From positions 1-44,070 of the forward strand of contig CANGOX010000018.1 of the NCBI GenBank assembly GCA_947455605.1: DNA of 44,070 nt, written 5' to 3'. The translations under genes were made by a program, and so were the position numbers. Below the pieces are notes generated by a model, which was not told the DNA's origin, did not search any database, and saw nothing but the letters and a program-made list of their open reading frames with translations. This DNA comes from Chitinophagaceae bacterium. GTDB lineage: Bacteria; Bacteroidota; Bacteroidia; Chitinophagales; Chitinophagaceae. Below, piece by piece: positions 1 to 9,171 of the stretch (positions are counted from its first letter, which is position 1; each line of letters opens with the position of its first letter).

Positions 1-201
1 ACGGTTCTTGAGTATGCTGATACCCGATAAAAGAATATCCCCTTCAAAAGGATGCAATCCTCCAACCATTTTTAAAAAGCTGGTCTTGCCCGATCCGTTC
101 TCTCCTTTTAACCAGTAAATGCCCTTGTTGATGGATAAAGAAGGGATATCCAGTGCAAGAAAACTCCCATAATATTTTTTTACAGCGGCGAATTGTAGCA
201 T
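1..201 (-). CDS. ABC transporter ATP-binding protein, N-terminal part (runs off the window)
   Basis: The 67 visible residues begin MLQFAAVKKYYGSF and contain a clear Walker A loop (GENGSGKTS, about residues 36-44), so this is the start of an ABC-type ATPase that energises transport on the cytoplasmic side of a membrane complex. The ATG at 201 gives the usual distance from start to Walker A. The rest of the domain (signature, Walker B) lies beyond position 1, so the substrate cannot be assigned; the short N-terminus resembles CcmA-like exporters, but this is only a guess. The gene is divergent from the membrane protein at 347. Confidence 0.85.
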   Translation of the reverse strand, partial: MLQFAAVKKYYGSFLALDIPSLSINKGIYWLKGENGSGKTSFLKMVGGLHPFEGDILLSGISILKNR

Positions 202-346
202 AGGCTAAGTAAAGATAATTACCCGGGAAGCCTTTACCACTCAAAGGCTTTGTGATTTTTTTAACCCTGACTTTGATCTGTTTCGGTAACCTGCAGGAGA
301 TACTTCTGTTGTTTTGTGATTAAATAAATATTTTAGCGGTACTTAC

Positions 347-1600
347 ATGACCACACCCAAGTACCTCTGGCCCATACTTATTACGGCATTTCTGCTGGAA
401 ACGCTCTGTGTTACCTATGGATTGTATATTCCATCTCTGGTTGGTTACCTGAGCATATTACATACTGCATCCGGCCTGGTGGTTGCCTGGGCTTTGTTAT
501 GGACCAAACCTTCGCCCACACATTTTAAGCTGAAGAATTTTTCTTTTGCAGCACCCAACCGTTACCGCTGGCTGCTCACTGCTATGGTTGCGGTGATGAT
601 GATTCAACAGTTTGCGCGTTGGAAAGAAGAGATACCCCTTGATTTTCATGATTCGGATATGTTGCCCATTATCCAGAAGATGTGTAGCCGGTTTCTTTCA
701 GGTGAAAGACAACATGTATATGATATCATTCCTGAAATATGGGGCGGTATGCAACCTATTTACCTGCCTGCCATGTGGATGCCCTTTGCCATTCCAATCT
801 GGCTGCACCTGGATATGCGCTGGATGACGGTACTCATGTTCTTTCTGGTTTTTTGTTTCTTTATCTGGAAGATCGATCCAGTAAAAAAGCATGCATCCAC
901 TGCCATGGGCGCTACCTTCTTGCTGCTTTGGTGGCTGTTTGCAGATTCTAAAGCCGGGTTGGTTCCTTACACTGAAGAAGGCGTGGTGATCTTTTTTTAT
1001 GTTTTACTGGTAATGGCCCTGCACCGGCAAAATGCATGGTTAACGGGATTGGCTATTTCTATGTGTGTCCTTAGCCGGTATGCACTGATCGGTTGGATAC
1101 CCGCCTATCTTTTGTTTCTAGTTTACCGGAAACAATATAAAGATCTGGGAAAGGTCATTGCAGTTGGAGCTGCTTGTTTCCTTTTATTGGTACTGCTGCC
1201 TTTTGGCTGGACAATGATCCGCCCTATATTGGAGCTGCCTTCAAAATATATCGAATTTGCCAAAAGGGTCTGGCACGATTCGCCACATGTATTTTCACAA
1301 GGTCTTGGATGGGCCAAATTCTTTGGGGCACAGCGTATTGAGAAAATGCATTACCTGCTGATGGTGCTTTCGCTGGTTGTGCCCACAACCGGAATGATCA
1401 TTGGGCTTGAATTGCATAAAAGATATTCCATCCCCATGCAAAACCTGCCCTTGGTATTATTGAAAGTGACCATGGTGATCTTCTACAGCTTTATTGATGT
1501 GCCTTATCTCTACCTGTTCTATACTTCTTCTTATGTTAGCCTGATCGCTATCACTTACTTTATTATGCAGGAAGATGAAAAGGTGATGGCAATTAGCTGA
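347..1600 (+). CDS. polytopic membrane protein, possible GT-C/DUF2029-type glycosyltransferase
   Basis: A 417-residue protein with about ten hydrophobic segments spread over its length. After a second hydrophobic stretch there is a loop (about residues 95-135) with DFHDSDMLPIIQKM and a later VYDIIPEIWGGMQPIYLP. Acidic residues in the first large loop followed by many membrane helices are the layout of GT-C fold glycosyltransferases, which use lipid-linked sugars on the outer face of the inner membrane. I infer that from layout only; no diagnostic motif is certain. A TATTTTAG box lies about 20 nt before the ATG. It converges with the TMEM175 gene, leaving only 3 nt between them. Confidence 0.7.
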   Translation: MTTPKYLWPILITAFLLETLCVTYGLYIPSLVGYLSILHTASGLVVAWALLWTKPSPTHFKLKNFSFAAPNRYRWLLTAMVAVMMIQQFARWKEEIPLDFHDSDMLPIIQKMCSRFLSGERQHVYDIIPEIWGGMQPIYLPAMWMPFAIPIWLHLDMRWMTVLMFFLVFCFFIWKIDPVKKHASTAMGATFLLLWWLFADSKAGLVPYTEEGVVIFFYVLLVMALHRQNAWLTGLAISMCVLSRYALIGWIPAYLLFLVYRKQYKDLGKVIAVGAACFLLLVLLPFGWTMIRPILELPSKYIEFAKRVWHDSPHVFSQGLGWAKFFGAQRIEKMHYLLMVLSLVVPTTGMIIGLELHKRYSIPMQNLPLVLLKVTMVIFYSFIDVPYLYLFYTSSYVSLIAITYFIMQEDEKVMAIS

Positions 1601-1603
1601 CGG

Positions 1604-2293
1604 TCAAATTTCCGTATTGGTTTCCTTTTTAGGTTTATACTTATTGATAAATTTTCTGGAACCCAGAATAACAAAAGCGAATGCATTAAACCCATAAAGC
1701 ATGTATTCGTTTTTAAAATTTGATAGCAGGCCGATGGCAAGAATCATAGCAAATGAGAAAATAAATGCGATGGCCTGTATCTGGCTTTCTTTGTAGATAT
1801 AGAATTTCTCTGCCGTATGCCCCTGTATACTCAAATTGGGTTTGTGTTTAAAGATATAATGGGATAAAAGAAAATTGGCAAAGAAGATAAAGGTAAGATT
1901 GGCGAGATAGATAATATAAGGAAAAGCAAAACTTGGTCTTGCATGCATCAGACCTGAAGCAGAAAAAGGGAATGAAACGATGAATACGAGGGTGAAAAGA
2001 TTGCGAAAGATCACCCCATTATCGTAAGCTTTTAAATAGCGGAACATTTTTAAGTGCCGTGCCCATGACATACCTATAATAAAAAAACTCAGTAAAAAGC
2101 CAACAAACTGCAAGATCGTAGGCTTGAACATTTTAAAAAGGTCAAGCGACTCTTTATAGTTCTCCGGCAGTTCCGGAAACCGTATCTCAATGATCAAAAG
2201 TGTAATAGCAATGGCAAACACTGCATCACTGAAAAGGATCATTCTCTCCAGCTCAAATTCTCGGTGGATCGATTTGTCGGTTGCTTCGCTCAT
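1604..2293 (-). CDS. TMEM175 (DUF1211) family integral membrane protein
   Basis: 229 residues with six hydrophobic segments. The first carries the family hallmark FSDAVFAIAITLLIIEI (about residues 21-37); the FSD motif in helix 1 is the signature of TMEM175 proteins, whose bacterial members form potassium-permeable channels. Many bacterial members are two-helix-bundle subunits of this length, so this looks complete. It starts 8 nt after the end of the GH3 gene on the same strand and may be cotranscribed with it. No functional link between the two is known to me. Confidence 0.85.
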   Translation of the reverse strand: MSEATDKSIHREFELERMILFSDAVFAIAITLLIIEIRFPELPENYKESLDLFKMFKPTILQFVGFLLSFFIIGMSWARHLKMFRYLKAYDNGVIFRNLFTLVFIVSFPFSASGLMHARPSFAFPYIIYLANLTFIFFANFLLSHYIFKHKPNLSIQGHTAEKFYIYKESQIQAIAFIFSFAMILAIGLLSNFKNEYMLYGFNAFAFVILGSRKFINKYKPKKETNTEI

Positions 2294-2301
2294 GCGAGGA
2301 G

Positions 2302-3813
2302 TTATAAGGTGATTAAGATTTTGATCTCATCAATATATTTCCTGTCGTTACAAAGCCTGGGCACTTTGTGTTGTCCACCCAGTTTTCCTTTGCTCTTCAG
2401 CCATTCTCTGAATACTCCATTCTTCAATGCATGCACAACCGGAAGCGTTAAGGCCATGTCTTTATAGCGCTTGGCTTCATAATCGCTGTTGAGCGATTTA
2501 AGGGCACAGTCGAGTTCATAAGCAAATGCATCAGTGCTGGCAGGGCTTTCTTCAAATTCTATCAACCATTCATGAGCTCCCTTGTTCTGATCGCCAAAAT
2601 AAACCGGGGCCGCGGTATAATCCACTACTACCAATCCTGTTTTTTGAGAGGCGATGGTTATTGCTTTGTCAGCATTATCTGCGATCACTTCTTCGCCAAA
2701 TGCATTGATGTATTGTTTTAAACGGCCACTTACTTTTATACGGAAAGGATAGAGCGAAGTGAACTGAATGGTATCGCCTACCAGGTAACGCCATAAACCA
2801 CCATTGGTGCTGATCACGAGTGCGTAGTTTTCTCCGGTCTTCACTTCTTTCAACCCGATCGTTTTCGGATTTTCTTTTCCATATTCCTCCACCGGCATGA
2901 ATTCGTAAAAGATACCATGATTCAAAAACAATAACATGCCTTCTTCATCAGGATTATCCTGTGCAGCAAAAAATCCTTCGCTGGCATTATACATTTCAAG
3001 ATAGGTACATCCCTCACCGATCAGTTTTTTGAACTGCTCACGGTAAGGAAGAAAAGAAACCCCGCCATGAATATATAATTCGAGATTGGGCCACACTTCT
3101 TTCAAAGTTTGTTTGCCGGTGATCTCCAGAATTCTTTTGATCAGTATCATTGTCCAGGTAGGTACACCTGCAATAGAAGTAACATCCTCCGGAATGGTTG
3201 ATTCTGCCAGCATCTCGATCTTGCCTTCCCATTCATCCATCAGGGCAATGGATAATTCCGGCGTACGGATCCAATTGGCCCACATAGGCGTATTCTGTAA
3301 TAATACCGCACTCAGATCTCCATACTGGATCTCTTCATTAATCTGGCTGATCTGGTGACTGCCGCCAATCACCAATCCTTTACCGGTTAAAAGGTCACTC
3401 TCATTATTGTAATTATAGTACAAGGTCAGCACATCTTTGGCTGCCTGAAAATGACAATCTTCCAGACTCTCCTGTGTGATCGGAATGAACTTGCTTTTAT
3501 CGCTGGTGGTTCCACTGCTTTTGGCAAACCAGTTCACGGGTGTATTCCAGAGCACATTCTCTTCACTATTCATCAGCATGTCTATGTATGGCTTGAGGTC
3601 ATCATACTCCTGAATGGGGATACGTTCCTTAAAACTCCGGATGCTGAAAATCTCTTTCAATCCGTGTTTTCGGCCAAATTCAGTGTATTGTCCGTGGGTC
3701 ACCAGATCCTGCAATACCTCGCGCTGTGAATCAATAGGATTGCTGATCCATTGTTCAATGCGCCAGTGTCTGAAACGGGCCAAACGGGATATTGCGGGAC
3801 TAAGCAGTTTCAT
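2302..3813 (-). CDS. GH3 auxin-responsive-promoter family acyl-adenylating protein
   Basis: The 503-residue product matches the GH3/JAR1 fold, a branch of the acyl-adenylate superfamily that activates carboxylates with ATP and, in plants, conjugates them to amino acids. Visible motifs are the P-loop-like SSGTTSDKSKFIPIT (about residues 108-122), YLEMYNASEGFFAAQD (about 291-306) and GLWRYLVGDTIQF (about 354-366), all in family order. Bacterial members are common in Bacteroidota but their substrate is unknown. The start MKLLSPAISR is preferred over an ATG 18 nt further upstream because family members begin this way. Length is normal and no lesion is seen. Confidence 0.88.
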   Translation of the reverse strand: MKLLSPAISRLARFRHWRIEQWISNPIDSQREVLQDLVTHGQYTEFGRKHGLKEIFSIRSFKERIPIQEYDDLKPYIDMLMNSEENVLWNTPVNWFAKSSGTTSDKSKFIPITQESLEDCHFQAAKDVLTLYYNYNNESDLLTGKGLVIGGSHQISQINEEIQYGDLSAVLLQNTPMWANWIRTPELSIALMDEWEGKIEMLAESTIPEDVTSIAGVPTWTMILIKRILEITGKQTLKEVWPNLELYIHGGVSFLPYREQFKKLIGEGCTYLEMYNASEGFFAAQDNPDEEGMLLFLNHGIFYEFMPVEEYGKENPKTIGLKEVKTGENYALVISTNGGLWRYLVGDTIQFTSLYPFRIKVSGRLKQYINAFGEEVIADNADKAITIASQKTGLVVVDYTAAPVYFGDQNKGAHEWLIEFEESPASTDAFAYELDCALKSLNSDYEAKRYKDMALTLPVVHALKNGVFREWLKSKGKLGGQHKVPRLCNDRKYIDEIKILITL

Positions 3814-3991
3814 AATGGGGATACACAGCAAAATAAGGAATGAAAATGAGAATTACGAAACCATCTGAGAAGCGATAGCAAGGGTAAACACAGAAATTCA
3901 GAGGAACCTTAGAAATGCCTTCGTATAATAGAATCCATCAGGGTCTATTGGGGGAGCTTATTTGGATAACAAACGTTTATCCTGAAAAAGA

Positions 3992-4771
3992 TTATGGCTG
4001 ATCAGCAACAGATTCCTTTCCCATCTCTATGATCCAATCCTTTCTTTTCAATTCAAAATTGGTTCCGAGGTATAATCTTCTTACTCTTTCATCTTCTGCC
4101 AGTTCTTCGGCGGTTCCATGCATGAAGATCTTTCCTTCAATCAGGAGATAAGCCCGGTCACAGATAGATAAAGTTTCATTTACATTGTGATCGGTAATGA
4201 GGATGCCGATATTCTTATATTTCAAACGGGCAACAACGCCTTGAATATCTTCTACTGCAATAGGGTCAACACCTGCAAAGGGCTCATCCAATAGAATAAA
4301 TTTAGGGTCAACCGCCAAAGCGCGGGCAATTTCAGTTCTTCTTCTTTCACCACCACTCAGGCTGTCGCCATTGTTCTTACGAACATGCTGCAGGTTAAAC
4401 TCATCCAATAAAGAATCCAATTTATGCAGTCGTTCCTGTTTGCTTAGGTTGGTCATTTCCAACACTGCGAGAATATTGTCTTCCACACTCAGCTTTCTGA
4501 ATACACTGGCTTCCTGTGGCAGGTAGCCAATGCCCATCTGCGCCCTTTTGTACATGGGGAGCTTGGTAATATCCTGGTCGTTCAGAAAAACACTGCCTTC
4601 ATCCGGCTTGATCAATCCCACCACCATATAAAAGGTAGTGGTCTTGCCTGCCCCATTCGGGCCTAATAAACCCACGATCTCTCCCTGTTTTACATTTACC
4701 GATACGTTCTTAACAACCGTACGGCCCTTATAGCTTTTTACGAGGTCTTTGGTATGGATGGTCAGGTTCAA
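3992..4771 (-). CDS. lptB: LPS export ABC transporter ATP-binding protein LptB
   Basis: 259 residues with a complete ABC ATPase core: Walker [10 protein letters not shown] (about 37-45), Q-loop [14 protein letters not shown] (about 84-97), signature LSGGERRR (about 139-146), Walker [13 protein letters not shown] (about 159-170) and the switch His in ITDHN. The LSGGERRR signature and VFRKLSV are typical of LptB, which drives lipopolysaccharide extraction from the inner membrane with LptFG. An extra C-terminal segment of about 15 residues follows the core. No lpt neighbours are present; in this phylum lptB is often isolated. Confidence 0.93.
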   Translation of the reverse strand: MNLTIHTKDLVKSYKGRTVVKNVSVNVKQGEIVGLLGPNGAGKTTTFYMVVGLIKPDEGSVFLNDQDITKLPMYKRAQMGIGYLPQEASVFRKLSVEDNILAVLEMTNLSKQERLHKLDSLLDEFNLQHVRKNNGDSLSGGERRRTEIARALAVDPKFILLDEPFAGVDPIAVEDIQGVVARLKYKNIGILITDHNVNETLSICDRAYLLIEGKIFMHGTAEELAEDERVRRLYLGTNFELKRKDWIIEMGKESVADQP

Positions 4772-4785
4772 GGGTGTGATTTTTA

Positions 4786-4793
4786 CAAAAATA
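4786..4793 (-). promoter_or_regulatory. lptB -7 box (TATTTTTG)
   Basis: On the minus strand TATTTTTG fits the Bacteroidota -7 consensus TAnnTTTG and ends 14 nt before the lptB ATG. No TTG is visible at the expected -33 distance, so only the -7 half is supported. Confidence 0.45.
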
Positions 4794-4932
4794 GAGCTTA
4801 TAACATAGATATGGTATACCCAGGTTTATCTTAACACATGTTTTTCTATCCGATTCATCGCTGTATATTGCACCAATTTTCCATACAGACGTGGGCAGAA
4901 GGCGCTCTTACGGCTACAATATAAGCAAGCAG

Positions 4933-5886
4933 ATGAAACTGACCGAACACATTCAACAATCAAAAGACACCCTGGTCTCATTCGAAGTTCTACCACCTTT
5001 GAAAGGTAAGACCATTGCCACTTTATATGATCACCTGGACCCATTGATGGAATTCAAGCCATCCTGGATCAATGTTACCTATCACCGCAGTGAGACCATG
5101 TTCAAAAAGAAAGCGGATGGCACTTTTGAAAAAGTGGATGTACGTAAACGCCCCGGAACCGTGGGTATCTGTGCTGCTATTATGAACCATTACCAGGTAG
5201 ACGCAGTTCCGCATATCATCTGTGGTGGATTTACCAAGAGAGAAACCGAAGATGCACTGATCGATCTCGACTTTCTGGGAATAGACAATGTATTGGTGTT
5301 ACGTGGTGATGCTGCCAAAAATGAAGCAGCTTTTGAAGCCGAGAAAGATGGTAATCATTATGCAATTGATCTGCTGCACCAGGTAAATAACATGAATAAT
5401 GGTGTCTATCTGGATGAAGACATCAAGAACGGCGGCAAAACCAAATTCTGTATGGGAGTGGCCGGTTACCCCGAAAAACATTTTGAAGCACCTAACCTGG
5501 AAATAGACCTGATCAAATTAAAACAGAAAGTAGACGCTGGCGCCGAATACATCATGACACAGATGTTCTTCGACAACCAGAAATTTTACGATTTTGTAAA
5601 AGCCTGTCGCGATATGGGAATCAATGTTCCGATCATTCCCGGACTAAAACCCATTACCAATAAAAAACAATTATCCGTTCTTCCAAGGATCTTCCATGTA
5701 GACATTCCAACAGACCTCTCCAACGAGATCATGAAATGTAAAACAGACCAGGATTGCGAAAAAGTAGGCACCGAATGGCTGGTACAGCAAAGTAAGGACT
5801 TGAAAAAATTTGGGGTTCCGGTTCTGCACTATTACACATTAGGTAAGCCGAAGGTTATTTGGAATGTTGTGAAGGAAGTGCGTTAA
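4933..5886 (+). CDS. metF: methylenetetrahydrofolate reductase
   Basis: A 317-residue TIM-barrel flavoenzyme reducing 5,10-methylene-THF to 5-methyl-THF, the methyl donor for methionine synthesis. The N-terminal SFEVLPPLKGK carries the catalytic Glu. VTYHRSE, the FLGIDNVLVLRGD strand and GAEYIMTQMFFDNQKFYDFV (about residues 210-229) are in family order. The length is standard. The ATG at 4933 (MKLTEHIQQSK) is chosen over the longer in-frame start at 4891, whose 14 extra residues (MGRRRSYGYN...) are unlike the family. It is followed by a strong bidirectional hairpin, which suggests a single-gene transcript. No SAM riboswitch is recognisable upstream. Confidence 0.95.
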   Translation: MKLTEHIQQSKDTLVSFEVLPPLKGKTIATLYDHLDPLMEFKPSWINVTYHRSETMFKKKADGTFEKVDVRKRPGTVGICAAIMNHYQVDAVPHIICGGFTKRETEDALIDLDFLGIDNVLVLRGDAAKNEAAFEAEKDGNHYAIDLLHQVNNMNNGVYLDEDIKNGGKTKFCMGVAGYPEKHFEAPNLEIDLIKLKQKVDAGAEYIMTQMFFDNQKFYDFVKACRDMGINVPIIPGLKPITNKKQLSVLPRIFHVDIPTDLSNEIMKCKTDQDCEKVGTEWLVQQSKDLKKFGVPVLHYYTLGKPKVIWNVVKEVR

Positions 5887-5889
5887 ATG

Positions 5890-6016
5890 CAATTGGGAAA
5901 TTTTGGAATTGGGAAATTTCGAAATTGAATATTTTTGCTAAAGTAAGAGCCGCTGATAGATATCTATCAGCGGCTCTTTTATATAGTAAAATTTCCCAAT
6001 TTCCCAATTCCAAAAT
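5890..6016. repeat. inverted word repeat flanking a hairpin (TTTCCCAATT family)
   Basis: Copies of an AATTGGGAAATT-like word lie left (5890-5929) and the complementary word right (5990-6016) of the terminator at 5946. Positions 5900-5918 pair perfectly, 19 of 19, with 5998-6016. The 27 bases at 5990-6016 are found unchanged at 17960-17986, also at a gene end, so this is a dispersed family and not chance AT richness. Confidence 0.85.
5946..5980. terminator. bidirectional terminator between metF and the TlpA-like gene
   Basis: Positions 5946-5977 form a perfect 32-nt palindrome (arm AGAGCCGCTGATAGAT) followed by TTTT on the plus strand and preceded by A-rich sequence for the opposite strand. 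It sits between two convergent genes, as expected for a shared rho-independent terminator. Confidence 0.85.
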
Positions 6017-6020
6017 GGTT

Positions 6021-7505
6021 TTACTGCTGCTTCTTCCTCTTCGTTTCAATCAAGTCATCAAACTGTTCTAAACTTAATTGTTTGGCAATAATACGTTTGT
6101 CTTTATCTAGAAGGTAAATCGTTGGGGTTTTGTAAACATCGAATAGTTGGCGGTAATTGGGTACACCTGCTTTTTCTCCGACTGTTCTGGCTTCTTTGGT
6201 TTCGTATACCTGTGTCCATTCGCGGGAGATACTTTTTTCTGCGAGGAATCTTTTCCAGGCGGGTATCTCGGTCTCAACAATATTTACAGAGTAAACAGCC
6301 ACACCATATTTCTTCCATTTGGCTTTGTACATAGAATCCAGTTTAGGTATTTCTTCCTTGCAATGACTGCAATTTGGATCCCAGAATGCAACAACTGTAA
6401 AAGCGGCATTCACATTATAAAGCGGCAGTGTTTTACCTGCAGTATCTATCAGGTTAAGCGCTGGCGCGGCTTGTCCGATCTGGTTGGCCATTAAACTGTA
6501 AGCCCTTTCTGTGATCACTTTTCGCGATGCGGGATTCAGCAACATCGTATCACCTTTGGCATAAAAATTCTCAAAGAGGTAAACAAACACTTTATCCTGT
6601 CCCATGAATTCCGGGTTCATGTATTTGTTGGTGAACTTTGTCAACAGGTATGCATAGATCTCTTTACCGGTTCTGGCAGAAAGCAGAAAATATTTTATTT
6701 CATTGATAATGGAATCGGGTTCCTGCGGCACCATGGTCTTGAAATAATCATCCAGTTTGGGTTCAAAAAAAGGTGTTCGTAATAAACGGTTATCATTAAA
6801 ACTCACGTCATCCCAAAAATGATCTTTTACATAACGGTAAGGATATAAAGAATCTGCTTTGCCGTTTACAACCGGTATAGCAGGAGCCATTGGTCTCTGC
6901 ATGGTATTGAACAAAGCGGCCAGTAAACTGGAAGGATATTTTTTAGTGATATTGGTCTGGTAATCCCTTACTTCCTTTTCTGTTTTAATGATCTCATTCC
7001 TAAGGCGGATTGAATCTTCACCTGATTTGGGATGACGGAATTCTGTGAGTAGCTGATCTCTGGTTCTGCCTTTTACAACCGAAAATTCAGAATAGGTCTT
7101 AAAAAGATCATTATCCAATGACCCACTGATCACGGCCTTGTCTTTTTGTGCCGTATCTGCCACAATACTGAACTGTTGCTGTGCATCCATCAATAATTCA
7201 AACTGGATGGTGAGTTGGGGTGTTACTACAAAATAGATCCCGCCGGTTAATTTGGTATCGCCCTTAAATACCCCCTGGCTTTTATCATTCAGCAAAGTAG
7301 AATCTACCAATGCCCGGCCATTGCCATAATAGCTACCCAGGTACACCTTGCAGTTTTTTAAGGGAGTTAAAGTGATGCTGATATTCCTGCCTTTGGAAGT
7401 AACAGGTTTAGGGGTGGCGGCAACAGGTTTTTTAACCTGGGCAGACAAGCCCGCCAGTAAGACAAGGAAAAATCCGGAAAGTAGTAAACGCCTCATAAGG
7501 TTCAT
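6021..7505 (-). CDS. TlpA-family thiol-disulfide oxidoreductase with N-terminal DUF4369/DUF5106-like region
   Basis: A 494-residue exported protein. The N-terminus (MRRLLLSGFFLVLLAGLSAQ) is a signal peptide. Residues about 40-150 look like the beta-rich DUF4369 region, the middle (150-330) like DUF5106, and the C-terminal third is a thioredoxin fold with the redox pair in WDPNCSHCKEEIPKL and the cis-Pro in YKTPTIYLLD. Such proteins reduce disulfides or haem-ligand cysteines in the periplasm. The start may be the ATG at 7505 or the one at 7496; both precede the signal sequence. It is divergent from rlmD, so the 112 nt between them hold both promoters. Confidence 0.88.
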   Translation of the reverse strand: MNLMRRLLLSGFFLVLLAGLSAQVKKPVAATPKPVTSKGRNISITLTPLKNCKVYLGSYYGNGRALVDSTLLNDKSQGVFKGDTKLTGGIYFVVTPQLTIQFELLMDAQQQFSIVADTAQKDKAVISGSLDNDLFKTYSEFSVVKGRTRDQLLTEFRHPKSGEDSIRLRNEIIKTEKEVRDYQTNITKKYPSSLLAALFNTMQRPMAPAIPVVNGKADSLYPYRYVKDHFWDDVSFNDNRLLRTPFFEPKLDDYFKTMVPQEPDSIINEIKYFLLSARTGKEIYAYLLTKFTNKYMNPEFMGQDKVFVYLFENFYAKGDTMLLNPASRKVITERAYSLMANQIGQAAPALNLIDTAGKTLPLYNVNAAFTVVAFWDPNCSHCKEEIPKLDSMYKAKWKKYGVAVYSVNIVETEIPAWKRFLAEKSISREWTQVYETKEARTVGEKAGVPNYRQLFDVYKTPTIYLLDKDKRIIAKQLSLEQFDDLIETKRKKQQ

Positions 7506-7604
7506 ATTGATGGTAAATTTAATTAATTACCCTTTCCATGCCGTTAATACATCTGTAAAAACGCAGATTCAGGCCCGGCTTTCTCAATCATGCCCAATCC
7601 TGAT

Positions 7605-7612
7605 TACATTTG
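7605..7612 (+). promoter_or_regulatory. rlmD -7 box (TACATTTG)
   Basis: TACATTTG fits TAnnTTTG and ends 5 nt before the proposed GTG start, so transcription would begin at or next to that codon. A -33 TTG is not evident. It also supports the short form of the protein. Confidence 0.5.
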
Positions 7613-7617
7613 CACCC

Positions 7618-9045
7618 GTGAGAAAACAAAAGAAAGCCGTTGTTTTAGAAAACATATTGGTGCAGGATTATGCTGCAGAAGGTAAATCATTGGCCCGGGT
7701 AGATGGGAAAGTGATCTTTATTGAAGGTGCTGTGCCCGGCGATGTGGTGGATGTACAGCTTTCGAAGAACAAAAACGACTGGGCGGAGGGGCGTGCGGTA
7801 AAGACACATACACTCTCTCCTGACCGGGTAACTCCGTTTTGTTCCCATTTTGGGGTTTGTGGCGGCTGCCAATGGCAGATGTTGCCTTATGAGAAACAGC
7901 TTTTCTACAAACAAAAACAGGTAAGTGATAATCTTACCCGTATCGGTAAAGTGGTGTTGCCGGAGATCTCACCCATTATCGGTGCTGATCAGACCACTCA
8001 TTACCGTAATAAACTCGAATTTACGTTTGCCACCGGTAAATTTATTCCTTCTGACGAGTTCAGAAAGATGAAGGAAGCAGGTATTTCCGAAGTTGATCAG
8101 CCCGGTGCAGCCGGTTTTCATGCCCGTGGCTTTTTTGATAAAGTGGTTGAGATCGATACCTGCTATCTGCAGGATGAGCCCACCAATCTGATCCGTAAAG
8201 CAGTGGCTCAATTTGCTATCGATCATTCCATGACTTTTTATGATCACCGAAAACATGAAGGCTGGCTGCGAAATATGTTTGTGCGTAATACCACTACCGG
8301 TGAATGGATGATCAATATTGTGTTTGGATTTGAAGAAGCGGAACTTCGCAAAAAACTGCTGGATCAGTTATTGCAACAGTTTCCACAGATCAGTACTTTG
8401 TTATACACGATCAATGTTAAGCATAACGACAGCCTTTTTGGATTAGAGCCGCAGGTGTATTCAGGCAAAGGATATATTACGGAAAAGCTGGAAGACTTTT
8501 CTTTTATGGTCAGTCCGAAATCTTTCTTCCAGACCAATACCCGCCAGGCCGAAAAACTATACCAGGTAACACGCGATTATGCAGAACTTACCGGCAAGGA
8601 AGTTGTATACGATCTTTATTGTGGAACCGGAAGTATCGGCATTTTTGTTAGCAAGCAGGCTAAAAAAATTGTAGGGGTAGAAGTAGTGGATGAAGCGATC
8701 ATAGATGCAAGAAAGAATGCAGCTTTAAACAATATTGCAGATGCAGAATTCTTCACCGGCGATGTGATCGATATCTGTGATGACGCTTTTTTTAATGCCC
8801 ATGGCCGCCCCGATGTAGTGATCACAGACCCGCCAAGAGCAGGGATGCACGAAAAATTGGTTAAAAAACTGCTCGATATTGCTGCACCCACTGTAGTTTA
8901 TGTAAGTTGCAATCCGGCTACACAGGCCCGCGACCTTGCCTTACTGGATGAGAAATACAGCGTAGAAAAAATTCAACCGGTAGATATGTTTCCACATACA
9001 TTGCATATTGAAAATGTGGTGCAGTTGAAACTGAGAACCCCCTAG
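7618..9045 (+). CDS. rlmD: 23S rRNA (uracil-5-)-methyltransferase RlmD/RumA family
   Basis: With a GTG start at 7618 the protein has 475 residues. It has a TRAM-type RNA-binding domain at the N-terminus, the iron-sulphur ligands CSHFGVCGGCQ with a fourth Cys in IDTCYL, the SAM motif VYDLYCGTGSIGIF and the catalytic Cys in VYVSCNPATQARDLA. It methylates a uracil in 23S rRNA. A longer reading from 7348 would overlap the opposite-strand gene and add residues unlike the family, and the -7 box at 7605 supports the GTG. The stop codon and last residues fall inside the hairpin repeat at 9036. Confidence 0.92.
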   Translation: MRKQKKAVVLENILVQDYAAEGKSLARVDGKVIFIEGAVPGDVVDVQLSKNKNDWAEGRAVKTHTLSPDRVTPFCSHFGVCGGCQWQMLPYEKQLFYKQKQVSDNLTRIGKVVLPEISPIIGADQTTHYRNKLEFTFATGKFIPSDEFRKMKEAGISEVDQPGAAGFHARGFFDKVVEIDTCYLQDEPTNLIRKAVAQFAIDHSMTFYDHRKHEGWLRNMFVRNTTTGEWMINIVFGFEEAELRKKLLDQLLQQFPQISTLLYTINVKHNDSLFGLEPQVYSGKGYITEKLEDFSFMVSPKSFFQTNTRQAEKLYQVTRDYAELTGKEVVYDLYCGTGSIGIFVSKQAKKIVGVEVVDEAIIDARKNAALNNIADAEFFTGDVIDICDDAFFNAHGRPDVVITDPPRAGMHEKLVKKLLDIAAPTVVYVSCNPATQARDLALLDEKYSVEKIQPVDMFPHTLHIENVVQLKLRTP

Positions 9046-9062
9046 CCCCCCGGGAGGGGGTT
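9036..9062 (+). repeat. CCCCCT-type hairpin repeat containing the rlmD stop
   Basis: AACCCCCT (9036-9043) pairs with AGGGGGTT (9055-9062). The rlmD TAG stop lies inside it (9043-9045), so the terminal Arg-Thr-Pro codons are part of the repeat. A related hairpin follows at 9141. It probably acts as a transcript end or stabiliser. Confidence 0.7.
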
Positions 9063-9140
9063 TGTGAGAGGTGGTTAGCGTTGAAATGAAAACCAAACAT
9101 TATTATGAGCACAAAACATAGTTTTTACAACCATACAAAT

Positions 9141-9157
9141 CTCCCCTCTCAGGGGAG
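9141..9157 (+). repeat. second CTCCCCT hairpin before the rhomboid gene
   Basis: CTCCCCT at 9141-9147 pairs with AGGGGAG at 9151-9157 around a 3-nt loop. It ends 14 nt before the rhomboid ATG and the following GGAGGGTTAC could serve as a ribosome-binding region. Confidence 0.55.
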
Positions 9158-9171
9158 GCAGGAGGGTTACC

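Noticed and set aside
4838..4924. A 28-codon frame before metF considered as a leader peptide
   Set aside because: It has only the initiator Met and no amino-acid bias, so nothing supports attenuation.
7348..7617. A longer rlmD start reading into the opposite-strand gene
   Set aside because: The extra residues are unlike RlmD, overlap the signal-peptide end of the TlpA-like gene, and the -7 box fits the GTG at 7618.
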